Of a stretch of DNA of 64,000 nt, positions 53,597 to 63,013 are shown in pieces (within the stretch, counting starts at the first letter, position 1; the number at the start of each line of letters is the position of its first letter). The notes beneath the pieces are model-generated. The model saw nothing but the letters and a program-made list of their open reading frames with translations, made no database searches and had not been told where the DNA came from. Location of the stretch: assembly GCA_937951895.1 (NCBI GenBank), contig CALFER010000027.1, positions 1 to 64,000 of the forward strand, in the 5' to 3' direction. A program made the translations under genes and the position numbers. The stretch is from an uncultured bacterium (lineage in GTDB: Bacteria > CSSED10-310 > CALFER01).

Positions 53597-56476
53597 TCAG
53601 AACGAATAACTGACACCGAGGCGGTACCAGCGCGTGGATGCCTCGCGATGAGCAGCTTCATCGGATGTCCATTCTCCACCCTCGATGGTTTCTCGATACG
53701 TCCGGTTGTTCGTGGCGTTCATGACATCGAGCTGGAGGGTCAGTCTGCCCAGCCGACTCGATGGACCTAAATCGAAGCTGTTGCGGACGGACAGATCGAC
53801 ATTGACGATCGGGTCCAGCCTGCGATTGCCCCGGCCGTCCGGGTACCAGATCGTTGCATTCGATGCATCGGATGGCACACCGGTCCAGGTGTCGGGATCC
53901 TCGATATCATTTAACTCGTTATCAGGATCGTATGTTGGAGGAGGCGACTGCCATGCCGTCGATGCAAAACCGCTCCTCCAGTAACCCGCGATCCCGAGAC
54001 GGCATTCGAACCAGCGGTGGTCGAACGCAAGGATCCACGCGGAGGCGGACAGGTGATGATGAGCCGACCAGGGAAGATCTCCCCAGCGGTTCCGGGATGA
54101 CGTGACCGAATCGAATGCCGATGTCAGGTAGGCTGGGTCGCCGGTTTCGGGATCGACCCCGACCACCTCTCCGACGGTGTTGGACAGCACATACCCACCC
54201 AGGAGCTTGACTCTCCTGCCTTCGTAGGCGGCCTTAATGTGAAACCCGTAGTACCGGCGCTGGGAACCATCCAGATTGGTCACGAAGGCGTATCGTCGGG
54301 CATAATCGCCCACGCATGGATCGTATGGTTTTCCGGCTCTGATTTCGTTGCTCTCGGCGTCGACTGCCCCCCGATATGTCCAGACGATGTTGCCGTCCGC
54401 ATCGCCGAACAACCCGACATCCTCGATCATCTGACTGGCTTCCCGGACGATCATTCCGGTCGAGAGCCGAACGCCGTTTTTCCAGTCGTGACGATATTCG
54501 ACGGCGACTTCATCGGTGCTCGGCGGGGCAAGCTCGGTGTCGATGAGCAGCGTGGTCGCTTCATCGTCCCCCGATGCCGGACTCCAGTTTTCACTCGCGA
54601 AGAAGTGCGGTTCATCAGGGATGCCGTTCTGGTCCGCATCGGTCCACCCCGGTCCGGTATAGCGTTCACGGATCCTGCGTTCGCCCGCCCGCGCCTCGAC
54701 ATCGCGGGGGAACGTCAGATCGAGCGGGTCGTAGTATCGGCTGAAGGATGCCGTGATCACGGCACAGTTATCCTTGAAGATATCCCATTTGAAGCCGACT
54801 CTCGGTGCCCACATCGTGTCGAACTTCAACTGACTCGTCCACCTGTACCCACCGTCTTCGTTCCGATAATCGTCCGCTCTGAACGCACCCCATTTCCATC
54901 CGGGATACGCGGAATCCCCTCGACTGTCATAATAGATCGATCGGTTGTACTGGACGCCGGCTTCCAGGAGCACATGATCCAGGATGTACCATTTATCCTC
55001 GAGATGAAAATGGATGAAATCGCCTCGGAGGCGAACCGCAGATTCATCCGGCAACCGCTCACGAAACGCATCCGTTTCCGAAAACTCATACCAGGCTCCT
55101 CCCGCGGCCGACTCGTCGATCCGCCGCCGGTCCCGCTGCCAGCCTGCTCCGAGAGTCAGTCGGTGGACGCCCGCGAGATCATCGTTGGAGTAATGGATCC
55201 GGAAGGACGCCATCATGCGTCGGCGCTCGTCTTCCATCCAGTCGGCCCCATTGTTGTAATACCGATCGGTTCGCATGTCCCGAAACGATGCGTCGCCCGG
55301 ATCCGAGAGGGATCGGGTACGGGGAGTCGATTCGTCACGGTAGAGTAACCGGCCGGCCATCACCCCGAAACTCCAGCGGGGGGACATGCGCCAGGACCAG
55401 CGGACCAGTCCGAAAGGCCGCTCCACGAGGGAATCCGTCGTGGCATCCGGCGAACTGGAATCCGTCGGCACGATGTCATCGTAGCGATAGCCCTCGAGAC
55501 CGTACATGATCCTCACGCGTTGTTCATCGAACAGGCGAAACAGAAGCTGACCCGTCAGTGCGTTCCCGGTGACCGCCGCTTCATGCTGCCCCCAGTTGTC
55601 CTGCGGCGAGACATTCTTCGGGTCAGGCAACGCCCGGGCCAGCCCGCGAAAACTACCCATGAACCAGATCCGGTCGGACCAGACCGGTCCGTCCAGCGCG
55701 GCTTCCGATTCAATCCCATCGCCACCCGGAATCAGGCGCGTGGAACCCGGCAGGTTGAGGAGTTCTCCGTGGGATTGATTGAACCGGGCGAACAGATGAA
55801 GACGTTGAGAGGGCTGACGCGGGGTAATCTCGAGAATCGACGTGCGATCGGGGGCGTCGCCGATCGGCAGGGCCACCCCGTGAAGGAGCATCTGATCGAA
55901 CGACTGCACCGAGTATCCCGGAATCCATACCCGACCCGCCGGATCACTCAGGTCCATGCCGTCGATAATCAACCCGAGATCGTTCGGGGAGCCCCCCAGA
56001 ACATGATGGGTTTGCTCGCCGAACGACCAGGGTACCGAGCGGAACAGCCCGGTGAGGTTCGATCCTTCAGGCAGCCAATCGATCTCGGATGCCGTCACGA
56101 CCGCCGGCGAATCGGGCAGTTTCTCACGGCGGATGCAGACCCGATCGGCATCGTCGCAAGCACTGCACAAGACATCGACGATGATGACGGCGTTGATGCC
56201 GAGCGACACCGGGATGCGGAGCCGCGGACGGCCTTCTTCCGGAGTCAACGAAACGGTGTAATCGCCCGGCGGCAGCTCAAAGAACCAGGCCTGCCCCGTC
56301 TGCCCCGTCGCATTCCGCATCGGTTTCTGAAAGGCGGTTTCGAGCGTGACGTCGATGCCCGCCCCTGCCGAGATCGGCTCGGAAAGGAGGCGGATGTTGA
56401 TGGCCCCGAAGGCGTGCGACACAACAGGAATCAGAAGAACCGACAGACAAATAAACAGGATCCGCGCGGCCTTCAT
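53597..56476 (-). CDS. TonB-dependent receptor-like outer-membrane protein (divergent, third copy)
   Basis: The protein has 959 residues from the ATG at 56476, chosen because the signal peptide starts there (ILFICLSVLLIPVVSHA); the longer opening overlaps the upstream peptidase gene. It has a shorter N-terminal beta domain with four cysteines around 85-100 (CSACDDADRVC), a plug-like domain (about 105-225) and a barrel ending in Phe (WYRLGVSYSF). Loop motifs shared with the two receptors at 33410-39655 (DADQNGIPDEPHFF, YRTYxx-type strands) show common ancestry, but identity looks much lower. It is the last gene of an operon with an M3-like and two M16-type peptidase genes. Confidence 0.82.
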   Translation of the reverse strand: MKAARILFICLSVLLIPVVSHAFGAINIRLLSEPISAGAGIDVTLETAFQKPMRNATGQTGQAWFFELPPGDYTVSLTPEEGRPRLRIPVSLGINAVIIVDVLCSACDDADRVCIRREKLPDSPAVVTASEIDWLPEGSNLTGLFRSVPWSFGEQTHHVLGGSPNDLGLIIDGMDLSDPAGRVWIPGYSVQSFDQMLLHGVALPIGDAPDRTSILEITPRQPSQRLHLFARFNQSHGELLNLPGSTRLIPGGDGIESEAALDGPVWSDRIWFMGSFRGLARALPDPKNVSPQDNWGQHEAAVTGNALTGQLLFRLFDEQRVRIMYGLEGYRYDDIVPTDSSSPDATTDSLVERPFGLVRWSWRMSPRWSFGVMAGRLLYRDESTPRTRSLSDPGDASFRDMRTDRYYNNGADWMEDERRRMMASFRIHYSNDDLAGVHRLTLGAGWQRDRRRIDESAAGGAWYEFSETDAFRERLPDESAVRLRGDFIHFHLEDKWYILDHVLLEAGVQYNRSIYYDSRGDSAYPGWKWGAFRADDYRNEDGGYRWTSQLKFDTMWAPRVGFKWDIFKDNCAVITASFSRYYDPLDLTFPRDVEARAGERRIRERYTGPGWTDADQNGIPDEPHFFASENWSPASGDDEATTLLIDTELAPPSTDEVAVEYRHDWKNGVRLSTGMIVREASQMIEDVGLFGDADGNIVWTYRGAVDAESNEIRAGKPYDPCVGDYARRYAFVTNLDGSQRRYYGFHIKAAYEGRRVKLLGGYVLSNTVGEVVGVDPETGDPAYLTSAFDSVTSSRNRWGDLPWSAHHHLSASAWILAFDHRWFECRLGIAGYWRSGFASTAWQSPPPTYDPDNELNDIEDPDTWTGVPSDASNATIWYPDGRGNRRLDPIVNVDLSVRNSFDLGPSSRLGRLTLQLDVMNATNNRTYRETIEGGEWTSDEAAHREASTRWYRLGVSYSF

Positions 56477-56484
56477 CGATGCGA

Positions 56485-58005
56485 TCAATGATCCGTCAGG
56501 TAGTGGCCGAGTGCCTGGGCGGTCAGCGGTGATCCGGTTGCCTCTGCGATTTTGTCCCGCCATGGTTTCCATCCGCCTTCGCGTACGTAATGATCGACCA
56601 CGAAATCGAACATTCCGGGGGCCGGATACGTGCCGAAGGAGCGCCGGACTGCGTCGATCGTCTGAGTCGCCATGACATCCATCAGGAGGTAGTTCTGGTG
56701 ATAGAGCGGGTGCGTGGTGTACAGCGTATCGCCGGCCCAGGAGGGTCGTTCCGGCGGTTCGATGCCGATAGTGTCACGCAGCAGATCCTCGAGATACTTC
56801 CGGGGATCGGGGGTGCGGCGGTAGATGGCCCATTCGAGACGGCAGGCGACGGCGATGTTCCGGTAACCCAGAATGTTCCGGACCCGGTTCTGCCGCACCA
56901 CATCGGCGATCTCACGATCCGTCATTCCGAACTCGTCCTGCAGGAATGCCGGCATGTCGGTGATCCACTGGAATACCCCCGCGATCCCCTCCCAGAAGAA
57001 GGACGGATCGCCTCCCGCGACGAGATGTGAGGACGTATCGATCAGGCTGGCGTGGATGCCGTGGCCGAATTCGTGGAAGAGAATATTGTACCAGGACAGG
57101 CCGTCGCGGGGATTCGTCAGAATGCGGATATCCCTGCCCATGCGGATCGGGACGCACAAACCGCCATAGGGAATGTCCTGTTCGATGACCTCGATCGGGA
57201 GTTTGCCCAGATCGCCGCCGCAGCGCGCGAGCCATTTCCGGAATGTCGGGATGATGCCGCTTTTGGGGAATTTCGAACTCGGAGGGGAGGGGAGCACCGA
57301 GTGGATGTAGTAGCTGAAATCCCAGGGGGCGGGCGACGAGATACCGAGTTTGCGGGCGATATCGGACAGGGTGTCGTTCCAGAGATCCTCGGTGGCGAGC
57401 CGGACCTGGTCGAACAGCGTATCGAGTTCGGATTCCTTCAGGTCGGCGAGTTCCAGTCCGAGATCGACGTAGGTGGCGGCACCGAGTTCTTTCGCCAGAT
57501 CGTTCCGATATGCGAACAGTTCAAGAACGTCTTGCTCGATCAGTTCGCCGAGTGCCTTGTTGGCGCGATAGGCTCTTTCTCGCCGGGCTCGATCCGGTTC
57601 GGTTTCCAGCACCTTCCCCAGATCGCTGCGGGACAACTTCACGCCGTCGAGTTCCGGCTGGAAGCGGATGATCTTTTCTTCAATCCGGTTTGCCAGCGCA
57701 AACAGGCCGGGATTGTTGTCGATCCGAGCGCTTCTGAAGGCCCGGTGGAACAGGTCGAGTCGGCGCAAGAGACGCGGGGGGAGTGATCGGGAGCGCCAGC
57801 TTTCGATCGTGTCGCGATACTCCGCATTGAGCATGATCGCGGCGGATTCCCGATTCAGTGCTTCGAGATCTTCGTGAGGTGTGCCGGTGAGGCGGTTGAA
57901 GTGCGCGAGACTCGAACGGGCGCCGATCTCTTCGAGGCGGGCGTCGATCGAATCGAGCATGGCGACGAGTTCTTTTTCATCGGATGGTTTCCGGAAGTCC
58001 GTCAT
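56485..58005 (-). CDS. M3/M2-like zinc oligopeptidase
   Basis: This 506-residue gluzincin has the zinc motif HEFGH (311-315) in NILFHEFGHGIHASLID, with the third ligand probably in FFWEGIAGVFQ about 25 residues on. The long helical N-terminal half (1-230) fits the channel of M3 oligopeptidases and M2 dipeptidases; the length is closer to M2/M3-like bacterial enzymes than to the 680-residue OpdA type. No signal peptide is visible, so it probably works in the cytoplasm on peptides brought in. It lies between the M16-like lipoprotein gene (18-base gap) and the receptor gene (8-base gap). Confidence 0.87.
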   Translation of the reverse strand: MTDFRKPSDEKELVAMLDSIDARLEEIGARSSLAHFNRLTGTPHEDLEALNRESAAIMLNAEYRDTIESWRSRSLPPRLLRRLDLFHRAFRSARIDNNPGLFALANRIEEKIIRFQPELDGVKLSRSDLGKVLETEPDRARRERAYRANKALGELIEQDVLELFAYRNDLAKELGAATYVDLGLELADLKESELDTLFDQVRLATEDLWNDTLSDIARKLGISSPAPWDFSYYIHSVLPSPPSSKFPKSGIIPTFRKWLARCGGDLGKLPIEVIEQDIPYGGLCVPIRMGRDIRILTNPRDGLSWYNILFHEFGHGIHASLIDTSSHLVAGGDPSFFWEGIAGVFQWITDMPAFLQDEFGMTDREIADVVRQNRVRNILGYRNIAVACRLEWAIYRRTPDPRKYLEDLLRDTIGIEPPERPSWAGDTLYTTHPLYHQNYLLMDVMATQTIDAVRRSFGTYPAPGMFDFVVDHYVREGGWKPWRDKIAEATGSPLTAQALGHYLTDH

Positions 58006-58023
58006 GGGAGGGGTCCTTTCCGA

Positions 58024-59457
58024 TCAGATCGCCGGGACGCGTTCGACGACGCCGAGCGATCGGAGTTGAGGTTCGATGCGATCCGCCGGACCGACCACCG
58101 TGATGGTCAGGTTGTCGGGATCGATATAGGTGCGGGCGGCCTGCTGCAGGTCATCGGCGGAGATTGCCGCGATGCGCTGTGAGTACTCTTTGACGTATTC
58201 GATCGGCAGATTGTTGTAATACAGATAACTGATTTCCTCGGCCAGCCCCTCATACTCCTCGAAACGCAACGGAAACTGCCCGATCAGCCCCTGCTTCGCG
58301 TCTCGAAGTTCCTCCTCCGAAACCGCCGTATCTCGGATTTTTCTCAATTCATTCAGAATCACCTCGACCACCTGCCCGACCGACTCGACCTTGGTGAAGG
58401 TCGACACCGCGAATTCGCCTGTAAACTCGCGCCGGGCAAAAAAACTGTAAATCCCGTACGTCAGGCCTCGGTTGACACGGACTTCGTTGCCCAGGCGTGA
58501 CGCGAGACTGCCTCCGCCGAGAATTTCGTTCAGGACATCCAGGGCGAACTGGTCGGGATTGCGGCGATCGATGCCGATGTGTCCGAGAGCGATCTGGGCC
58601 TGCACGGCATCCTGATCGATGATCCGGATGGTGATCCCATGGATTGGTTTGGGCGGAGCGATTTCGGGGAGTGGGTCGGCAGTGCGAGAGGTCCAGTTGG
58701 ACAGATGCGACTCGCACAATGTCCGGAGTTCCGTTTCCGTGATTGCGCCGACAGCGATCAGGACCGCGTCCGTGGGCCTGTAGTAGCGGTCATAAAACGC
58801 GACAACGTCCTGACGCTCAATGGATTCCAGCCCGGTGATCGTGCCTTTGTAGGGTTTCGAGTAGGGGTGATCGCCGAACACATCGGCCCGGAAACGACGG
58901 AAGCAGAGTTCTCCCAGGTCGTTTTTCAGACGGAGCAGATCGCCTTTCAGGTAGCCGATCGATTCCCGGATTTTGGTTTCATCCAGAGATGGCCTGGACA
59001 GAATGCCGGCGTACATCGGGAAGACATCGTCGAGATCCTTTTTCAGGCAGGTGAGTGTGGCGATACAGGATTCGCTGAACGCCTGCGAGGTCAGGATCGC
59101 GCCGCGCGAATCCATCATCGCGTCGATCGTTTCATCCGGCATTCCTTCGGCGCCCTCCGTCAGAACCCAGCCGGTCAGATAGGCCAGGCCTTCCTTGCCG
59201 GGAGGATCATAGATGGATCCGCCACGGACCTGCGTCCGGAAAAACACCATCGGAATATCTTCGCGTTCGATCAGAAACACCCGCAATCCGTTCGACAGTG
59301 TGATCTGAACCGGTTCCTGGAAATCGAACGTCGCCGACCGATCCCAGGAGGCCGTTGCGACATAGTTCCTGATCGAGTCGGTCTGGGAGGATTGACGGTG
59401 GATGCAGGCCGACAGGAGCAATGTGATGAATGTGAGCGTGACGGTTCGGCGGATCAT
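58024..59457 (-). CDS. M16-family lipoprotein lacking the zinc motif (non-catalytic subunit)
   Basis: The 477-residue protein begins with a lipoprotein signal (LTFITLLLSAC; lipid Cys near residue 17). It has two M16 half-domains, but where M16 enzymes carry HxxEH it reads AYLTGWVLTEG, so it cannot bind zinc in the usual way. The C-terminal half keeps NRGLTYGIYS, the Arg/Tyr substrate-binding motif found in the partner subunit of heterodimeric M16 proteases. Its start overlaps the stop of the active M16 gene by four bases, so the two chains are surely made together. Predicted: a membrane-tethered heterodimeric protease. Confidence 0.9.
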   Translation of the reverse strand: MIRRTVTLTFITLLLSACIHRQSSQTDSIRNYVATASWDRSATFDFQEPVQITLSNGLRVFLIEREDIPMVFFRTQVRGGSIYDPPGKEGLAYLTGWVLTEGAEGMPDETIDAMMDSRGAILTSQAFSESCIATLTCLKKDLDDVFPMYAGILSRPSLDETKIRESIGYLKGDLLRLKNDLGELCFRRFRADVFGDHPYSKPYKGTITGLESIERQDVVAFYDRYYRPTDAVLIAVGAITETELRTLCESHLSNWTSRTADPLPEIAPPKPIHGITIRIIDQDAVQAQIALGHIGIDRRNPDQFALDVLNEILGGGSLASRLGNEVRVNRGLTYGIYSFFARREFTGEFAVSTFTKVESVGQVVEVILNELRKIRDTAVSEEELRDAKQGLIGQFPLRFEEYEGLAEEISYLYYNNLPIEYVKEYSQRIAAISADDLQQAARTYIDPDNLTITVVGPADRIEPQLRSLGVVERVPAI

Positions 59458-60824
59458 CGGACGTCTCCCGCGGGTGACGATGTATCGGATTCCGGTATGT
59501 CTGACGATTCCGGCGGCTGAGGTTGCAGGATGGCGACGGTTCGGCGGTCGTCTCTGAGATACTCTTTTGCGACGCGGCAGACATCCTCACGGGTCACCGT
59601 CGCGAGTCGATCGGCACGCGTGATGGCATCCCGCCATGCGCCGGTCATCTCCGCTTCTCCCAGACCGATGGCGACGCCGAGCGAGGACTGGAGTTCATAG
59701 ATTTCGGCCGCTTCCAGTTGTGCGCGCGCCTTCCGGAATTGCACTTCCGTCAATCCGCTCCGGGCGATCGATTCGAGTTCCGAGTCGATGCGGGCTTCCA
59801 GGCTTCCCATCGAGATGCCCGGGAGGGGTGCTCCGGTCACGATGATCGGATATGGTTCGAGAAGGCCCCGGAAGTAGGCCGCGGCATACATTGCGACCGG
59901 GTCGGTCCCTTGCGAGAGTTGTCCCAGCGGGCTTGACCCGCCTCGGGACAGGGCGACCGTCAGCAGTTCGATGGCGAGTGCATCGGGGTGTGTTCCGGAG
60001 ACCGCCTGGTAACCCGCGTAGTAGACGCTCTGCTGAACCGGCAATTCCAGAACCGTGCGTCGTTCCTGAGTCTGCTGCGGTTCCGCCGGATACAGTCTCG
60101 GGTTCCGCTCCCCGGCCGGAATCGATCCGAAGAAGCGTTCCATCAGGGCGACCGCAGCGTCCGTATCGAAATCGCCGACGATGACCGCAATGGCGTTGGC
60201 CGGAGTATAGAATCGGTGATAAAAAGCCATCAGGTCGTCATAGGTAATCGTACTGAGATCGTCCAGAAGGCCGATGGTGAGCACGCCGTAGGGGTGGATC
60301 GTAAAGAGATTCTCGTGGAAAAGCCGTCGCAGCCGGCCCATGGGGTCGTCCATGTAGCCTTGTCTGAGTTCTTCCTTGACGACTTCGAGTTCCGTGGCGG
60401 CTTCCTCGCGGGACGGTTCGAGATTTGCCATGCGTTCCGCTTCGAGACGAATGATCAGTTCCAGGCGATCCGGGGGGATCGTCGCGTGGTAGCAGGTGCG
60501 GTCTGTTGTCGTGTTGGCGTTGCTGTGGCCTCCGCCGACTGCGCCGACGAGTTTCGCGTAGGATTCGCCTTCCAGATTTTTGGTCGATTTGAACAGCATG
60601 TGTTCGCAGTAATGGGCCATGCCTTTTTTTCCCGGCGGGTCGTCGATCGAGCCTGCGCGGTAGTATATTGCGAACGAGACCACCGGTACGGAATGGCGTT
60701 CGACCGTCAGCACGTGCATTCCGTTTTGCAGCATGTGTTCGTCGACATTCAGATCGACCGTTGCGGATCCCGGCGGGAGGCCGGCGAGCAGCAGCGTTGC
60801 GATAAGCAGGCAGGATGGTTTCAT
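59454..60824 (-). CDS. M16-family zinc protease (catalytic subunit)
   Basis: This 456-residue protein has a signal peptide (about 1-22) and the inverted zinc motif HYCEH in GMAHYCEHMLF (about residues 71-75), with the distal Glu in VVKEELRQG about 75 residues later. It resembles bacterial M16B processing peptidases (YmxG/PqqL relatives). With the inactive partner encoded next, it would form the clam-shell needed to cut peptides or unfolded proteins. The ATG follows GGGAG. It is the first gene of the protease-receptor operon. Confidence 0.92.
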   Translation of the reverse strand: MKPSCLLIATLLLAGLPPGSATVDLNVDEHMLQNGMHVLTVERHSVPVVSFAIYYRAGSIDDPPGKKGMAHYCEHMLFKSTKNLEGESYAKLVGAVGGGHSNANTTTDRTCYHATIPPDRLELIIRLEAERMANLEPSREEAATELEVVKEELRQGYMDDPMGRLRRLFHENLFTIHPYGVLTIGLLDDLSTITYDDLMAFYHRFYTPANAIAVIVGDFDTDAAVALMERFFGSIPAGERNPRLYPAEPQQTQERRTVLELPVQQSVYYAGYQAVSGTHPDALAIELLTVALSRGGSSPLGQLSQGTDPVAMYAAAYFRGLLEPYPIIVTGAPLPGISMGSLEARIDSELESIARSGLTEVQFRKARAQLEAAEIYELQSSLGVAIGLGEAEMTGAWRDAITRADRLATVTREDVCRVAKEYLRDDRRTVAILQPQPPESSDIPESDTSSPAGDVR

Positions 60825-60836
60825 GCGGTGACTCCC

Positions 60837-61466
60837 TTACATGAAATGTTTCAGGACGATGAATCCGCCGATGAGCAGGATAGTGAAGAGGACTGCGAGG
60901 AGGTTGAAGTATTTGTCGATGAATGTGCGGATCGGTTCGCCGAAGATGCGGATCAGGGCGGCGAGCATGAAGAAGCGGGCGCCGCGGGAGATGATGGAGG
61001 CGATGCAGAAGATGACGAAATCGACGTTGAATGCTCCGGCGGATATGGTGATCAGTTTATAGGGGATTGGAGTAAAGCCGGCGGTGAAGACGATCCAGAA
61101 ATTATAGAGTTCGTATTTCACGCGCATCTGTTCGAAGACTTCTTTCGAGAAACCGGGGATGACGCGGAAAAAGAACTCGGCCAGTCCGCTGAACTGCATC
61201 TGGCTGGCGTGACCGCTCCACCAGAGCCAGTGGCCGATGCTGTAGCCGAAGATTCCTCCGAGGGCGGATGCGATGGTGGTGAGGAGTGCGAGATGGAACC
61301 ATTTTTTCCGGTATCCCAGGACCAGGGGGATGAGGAGGACATCGGGCGGGATGGGGAAGAAACTGCTTTCGGCGAAGGCGAGGACGAACAGGGCGTAACC
61401 GGCGGAGGGTTTTTCCGCCCATTTCAGGACCCAGTCATACATTGCTCGGACGACATTCAATTTCAT
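60837..61466 (-). CDS. YqaA-family (DedA/SNARE-associated) membrane protein
   Basis: This 209-residue protein has about five hydrophobic segments and the DedA/VTT features FAESSFFPIPPDVLLIPLVL near residue 31-50 and a re-entrant-like second half (TAGFTPIPYKLITISAGAF). DedA relatives help move lipids or keep membrane homeostasis; the YqaA branch is not well characterised. The ATG at 61466 follows AGGAG; the longer opening reading has no support. It lies 12 bases upstream of the M16 gene and may be co-transcribed with it. Confidence 0.85.
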   Translation of the reverse strand: MKLNVVRAMYDWVLKWAEKPSAGYALFVLAFAESSFFPIPPDVLLIPLVLGYRKKWFHLALLTTIASALGGIFGYSIGHWLWWSGHASQMQFSGLAEFFFRVIPGFSKEVFEQMRVKYELYNFWIVFTAGFTPIPYKLITISAGAFNVDFVIFCIASIISRGARFFMLAALIRIFGEPIRTFIDKYFNLLAVLFTILLIGGFIVLKHFM

Positions 61467-61597
61467 GGGAATCGACTCCTGGAAGAAGATGGGGGGGGAC
61501 GCGAACTGCGACTCGAATCCGATATTATCTATCTGATTTCGATTGAAAACAAAAGAGGGGGTATCACGTTTGGATTCGATGGCCGGGATTGAATCAG

Positions 61598-61873
61598 TCA
61601 GGATGCCGGTTTTTTGCTGTGGTGACGCAATGCGAAACCCCATACTGCAGGCAGTGAGATCCCCCAGACCGCAAGAAACAGCCCGAGCTCCAATCCATGA
61701 GGTTGATGGAGTGTTGTGTCCAGAGATGCGACCTCGATCCAATGCAGCAGCCAGAGCTGGACCAACCAGGCTGCCGAAAAAACAGCCACCGCTATCCGGA
61801 TCGAAGCGCGGTTCCACATGGCTAGGATCGTTGCTGCAGTGATGCCAAACAGTGGAATCGCCAGCTCAATCAT
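61598..61873 (-). CDS. Small hypothetical membrane protein
   Basis: Reading from the ATG at 61873 gives a 91-residue protein with three likely membrane segments (about 1-17, 22-42 and 58-78) and a basic tail (RHHSKKPAS). The in-frame extension upstream to 62149 translates a dispersed repeat and a low-complexity CGACAA tract and is not taken as coding. The ribosome binding site is weak. No family recognised; it may be a small accessory gene. Confidence 0.45.
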   Translation of the reverse strand: MIELAIPLFGITAATILAMWNRASIRIAVAVFSAAWLVQLWLLHWIEVASLDTTLHQPHGLELGLFLAVWGISLPAVWGFALRHHSKKPAS

Positions 61874-61932
61874 CAGGTTGTCGTCGCTACCTGTGCTGTT
61901 GAAGACTCTCCCTTGGAGGCAACTCCGTAAAG

Positions 61933-61994
61933 CTCGCGACGCAGCATGGTCATCCGAGTTGTTTCGATGCTGACGAGACCGGGTGAGATGAATC
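61933..61994 (+). repeat. 62-bp direct repeat, copy A
   Basis: Copy A matches 63938-63999 (same orientation, about 2.0 kb apart) over 62 bases, identical across most of the central part (GACGCAGCATGGTCATCC ... GATGCTGACGAGACCGGGT) with a handful of differences at one internal base and near the 3' end. It does not look coding. Confidence 0.85.
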
Positions 61995-62035
61995 ATGAAA
62001 TATGCGATGTTTCGGAGTAATACGATGGCATCGAA

Positions 62036-62064
62036 GACGATTACGACAACGACAACGACAACGA
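62036..62064. repeat. Low-complexity CGACAA tract
   Basis: A run of imperfect six-base units (TTACGACAACGACAACGAC) lies about 40 bases after repeat copy A. Its reverse-complement type recurs before copy B at 63815-63861. Confidence 0.8.
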
Positions 62065-62384
62065 GGAGGCAGAGATCGACTATATTGGCATTCCCTCCGA
62101 TTTTGTAAGTCGGCGGGCGAGGAGTTATTATCTTCGATAGCTCTCGCAACCAGAACCAGGGGCGGGCCGCTTCGGATCAATGGAATTGAGATCACTCACC
62201 TTCGAACCCGGAAAAGGACCGGATAATCGCCTTGGTTTCGAACATATTGGGTTTGACAGCCACTCCACGTCCCGTCATTATTGGAAAATGAATTCTTTTT
62301 ACCGGCGATTACCGCTCATTTCTGATGTTTTCATTTAAGAGTTGAGCGCTTGACGTTAAGCGGAATCAGCGATATAGTTGAAAC

Positions 62385-62678
62385 ATGATTCGGTCGTTTA
62401 AAGATAAGGAAGCCGAGAAGATATTCAAGCGTGAACGATCCAGAAGATATTCAGAAGAGATTCAACGAATCGCATTTCGAAAACTCAGAATGATCAACCG
62501 GTCGCAGACTATCGATGATTTACGTGTGCCGCCAGCCAATCGATTGGAAAAACTTAAAGGAACCAGGTCTGGCCAATACTCGATCCGAGTCAATGATCAG
62601 TGGAGAATATGTTTTGAATGGCATGAGAACGATGCTTTTCAAGTGGAGATTGTTGATTACCACAAGGAGAAGAAATGA
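62385..62678 (+). CDS. higB: HigB-like toxin (RelE/ParE superfamily)
   Basis: This 97-residue protein fits the HigB/Killer family: IRSFKDKEAEKIFK at the N-terminus, PANRLEKLKG near residue 50-59, and YSIRVNDQWRICFEW around 66-80 ending VEIVDYH. HigB cleaves mRNA at the ribosome. The gene starts 24 bases after a GTTAAGC site and overlaps the antitoxin gene by four bases, the normal toxin-first order of higBA. Its codon use and lower GC differ from neighbouring genes, suggesting acquisition. Confidence 0.93.
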   Translation: MIRSFKDKEAEKIFKRERSRRYSEEIQRIAFRKLRMINRSQTIDDLRVPPANRLEKLKGTRSGQYSIRVNDQWRICFEWHENDAFQVEIVDYHKEKK

Positions 62679-62980
62679 TCGGTAAAAGAATGGAGGCGTT
62701 GCATCCGGGAGAAGTGTTGCAGAAGGAATTCCTGGAACCTCTCGGTTTAAGTCAGAACAAACTGGCGATGGCGATTCGTGTGCCTGCGCGCAGGATTAAT
62801 GAAATTGTGTTGGGAAAAAGGAGAGTAACAGCGAACACAGCACTGAGATTGGCTCGTTACTTCAAGATGTCCCCCGAGTTCTGGCTGGGTCTACAGATGG
62901 ACTATGATCTAGACATGGAGCAGGATCAGTTTGAAAATGAAATTTCGATGGATATAACACCCATGGTCGCTTCAGGATGA
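62675..62980 (+). CDS. higA: HigA-like antitoxin (XRE helix-turn-helix)
   Basis: The 101-residue protein has HPGEVLQKEFLEPLGLSQNK at 10-29, then the helix-turn-helix (LAMAIRVPARRINEIVLGKR), and the C-terminal SPEFWLGLQMDYDL typical of HigA (VapI-type). It binds HigB and represses the operon. The ATGA overlap with higB ensures coupled expression. It is followed by an attC-like imperfect palindrome. Confidence 0.95.
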   Translation: MIGKRMEALHPGEVLQKEFLEPLGLSQNKLAMAIRVPARRINEIVLGKRRVTANTALRLARYFKMSPEFWLGLQMDYDLDMEQDQFENEISMDITPMVASG

Positions 62981-63013
62981 TCAGGTGATGAGAGAACCTG
63001 AGATGATCAAGCA

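Larger units (their letters stand above)
61874..62384. other. Non-coding accessory segment with dispersed repeats
   Basis: No credible gene lies in these 511 bases. They contain copy A of a 62-bp direct repeat (61933-61994), a low-complexity CGACAA-type tract (62036-62064), and, just before the higB-like gene, GTTAAGC (62355-62361), which fits the GTTRRRY core of integron attachment sites. Base composition falls towards AT near 62280-62400, unlike the protein-coding parts of the window. Confidence 0.5.

Noticed and set aside
61598..62149. 183-residue version of the small membrane protein
   Set aside because: The added N-terminal part is the translation of the 62-bp repeat and the CGACAA tract (poly-Val run), which look like non-coding repeats.
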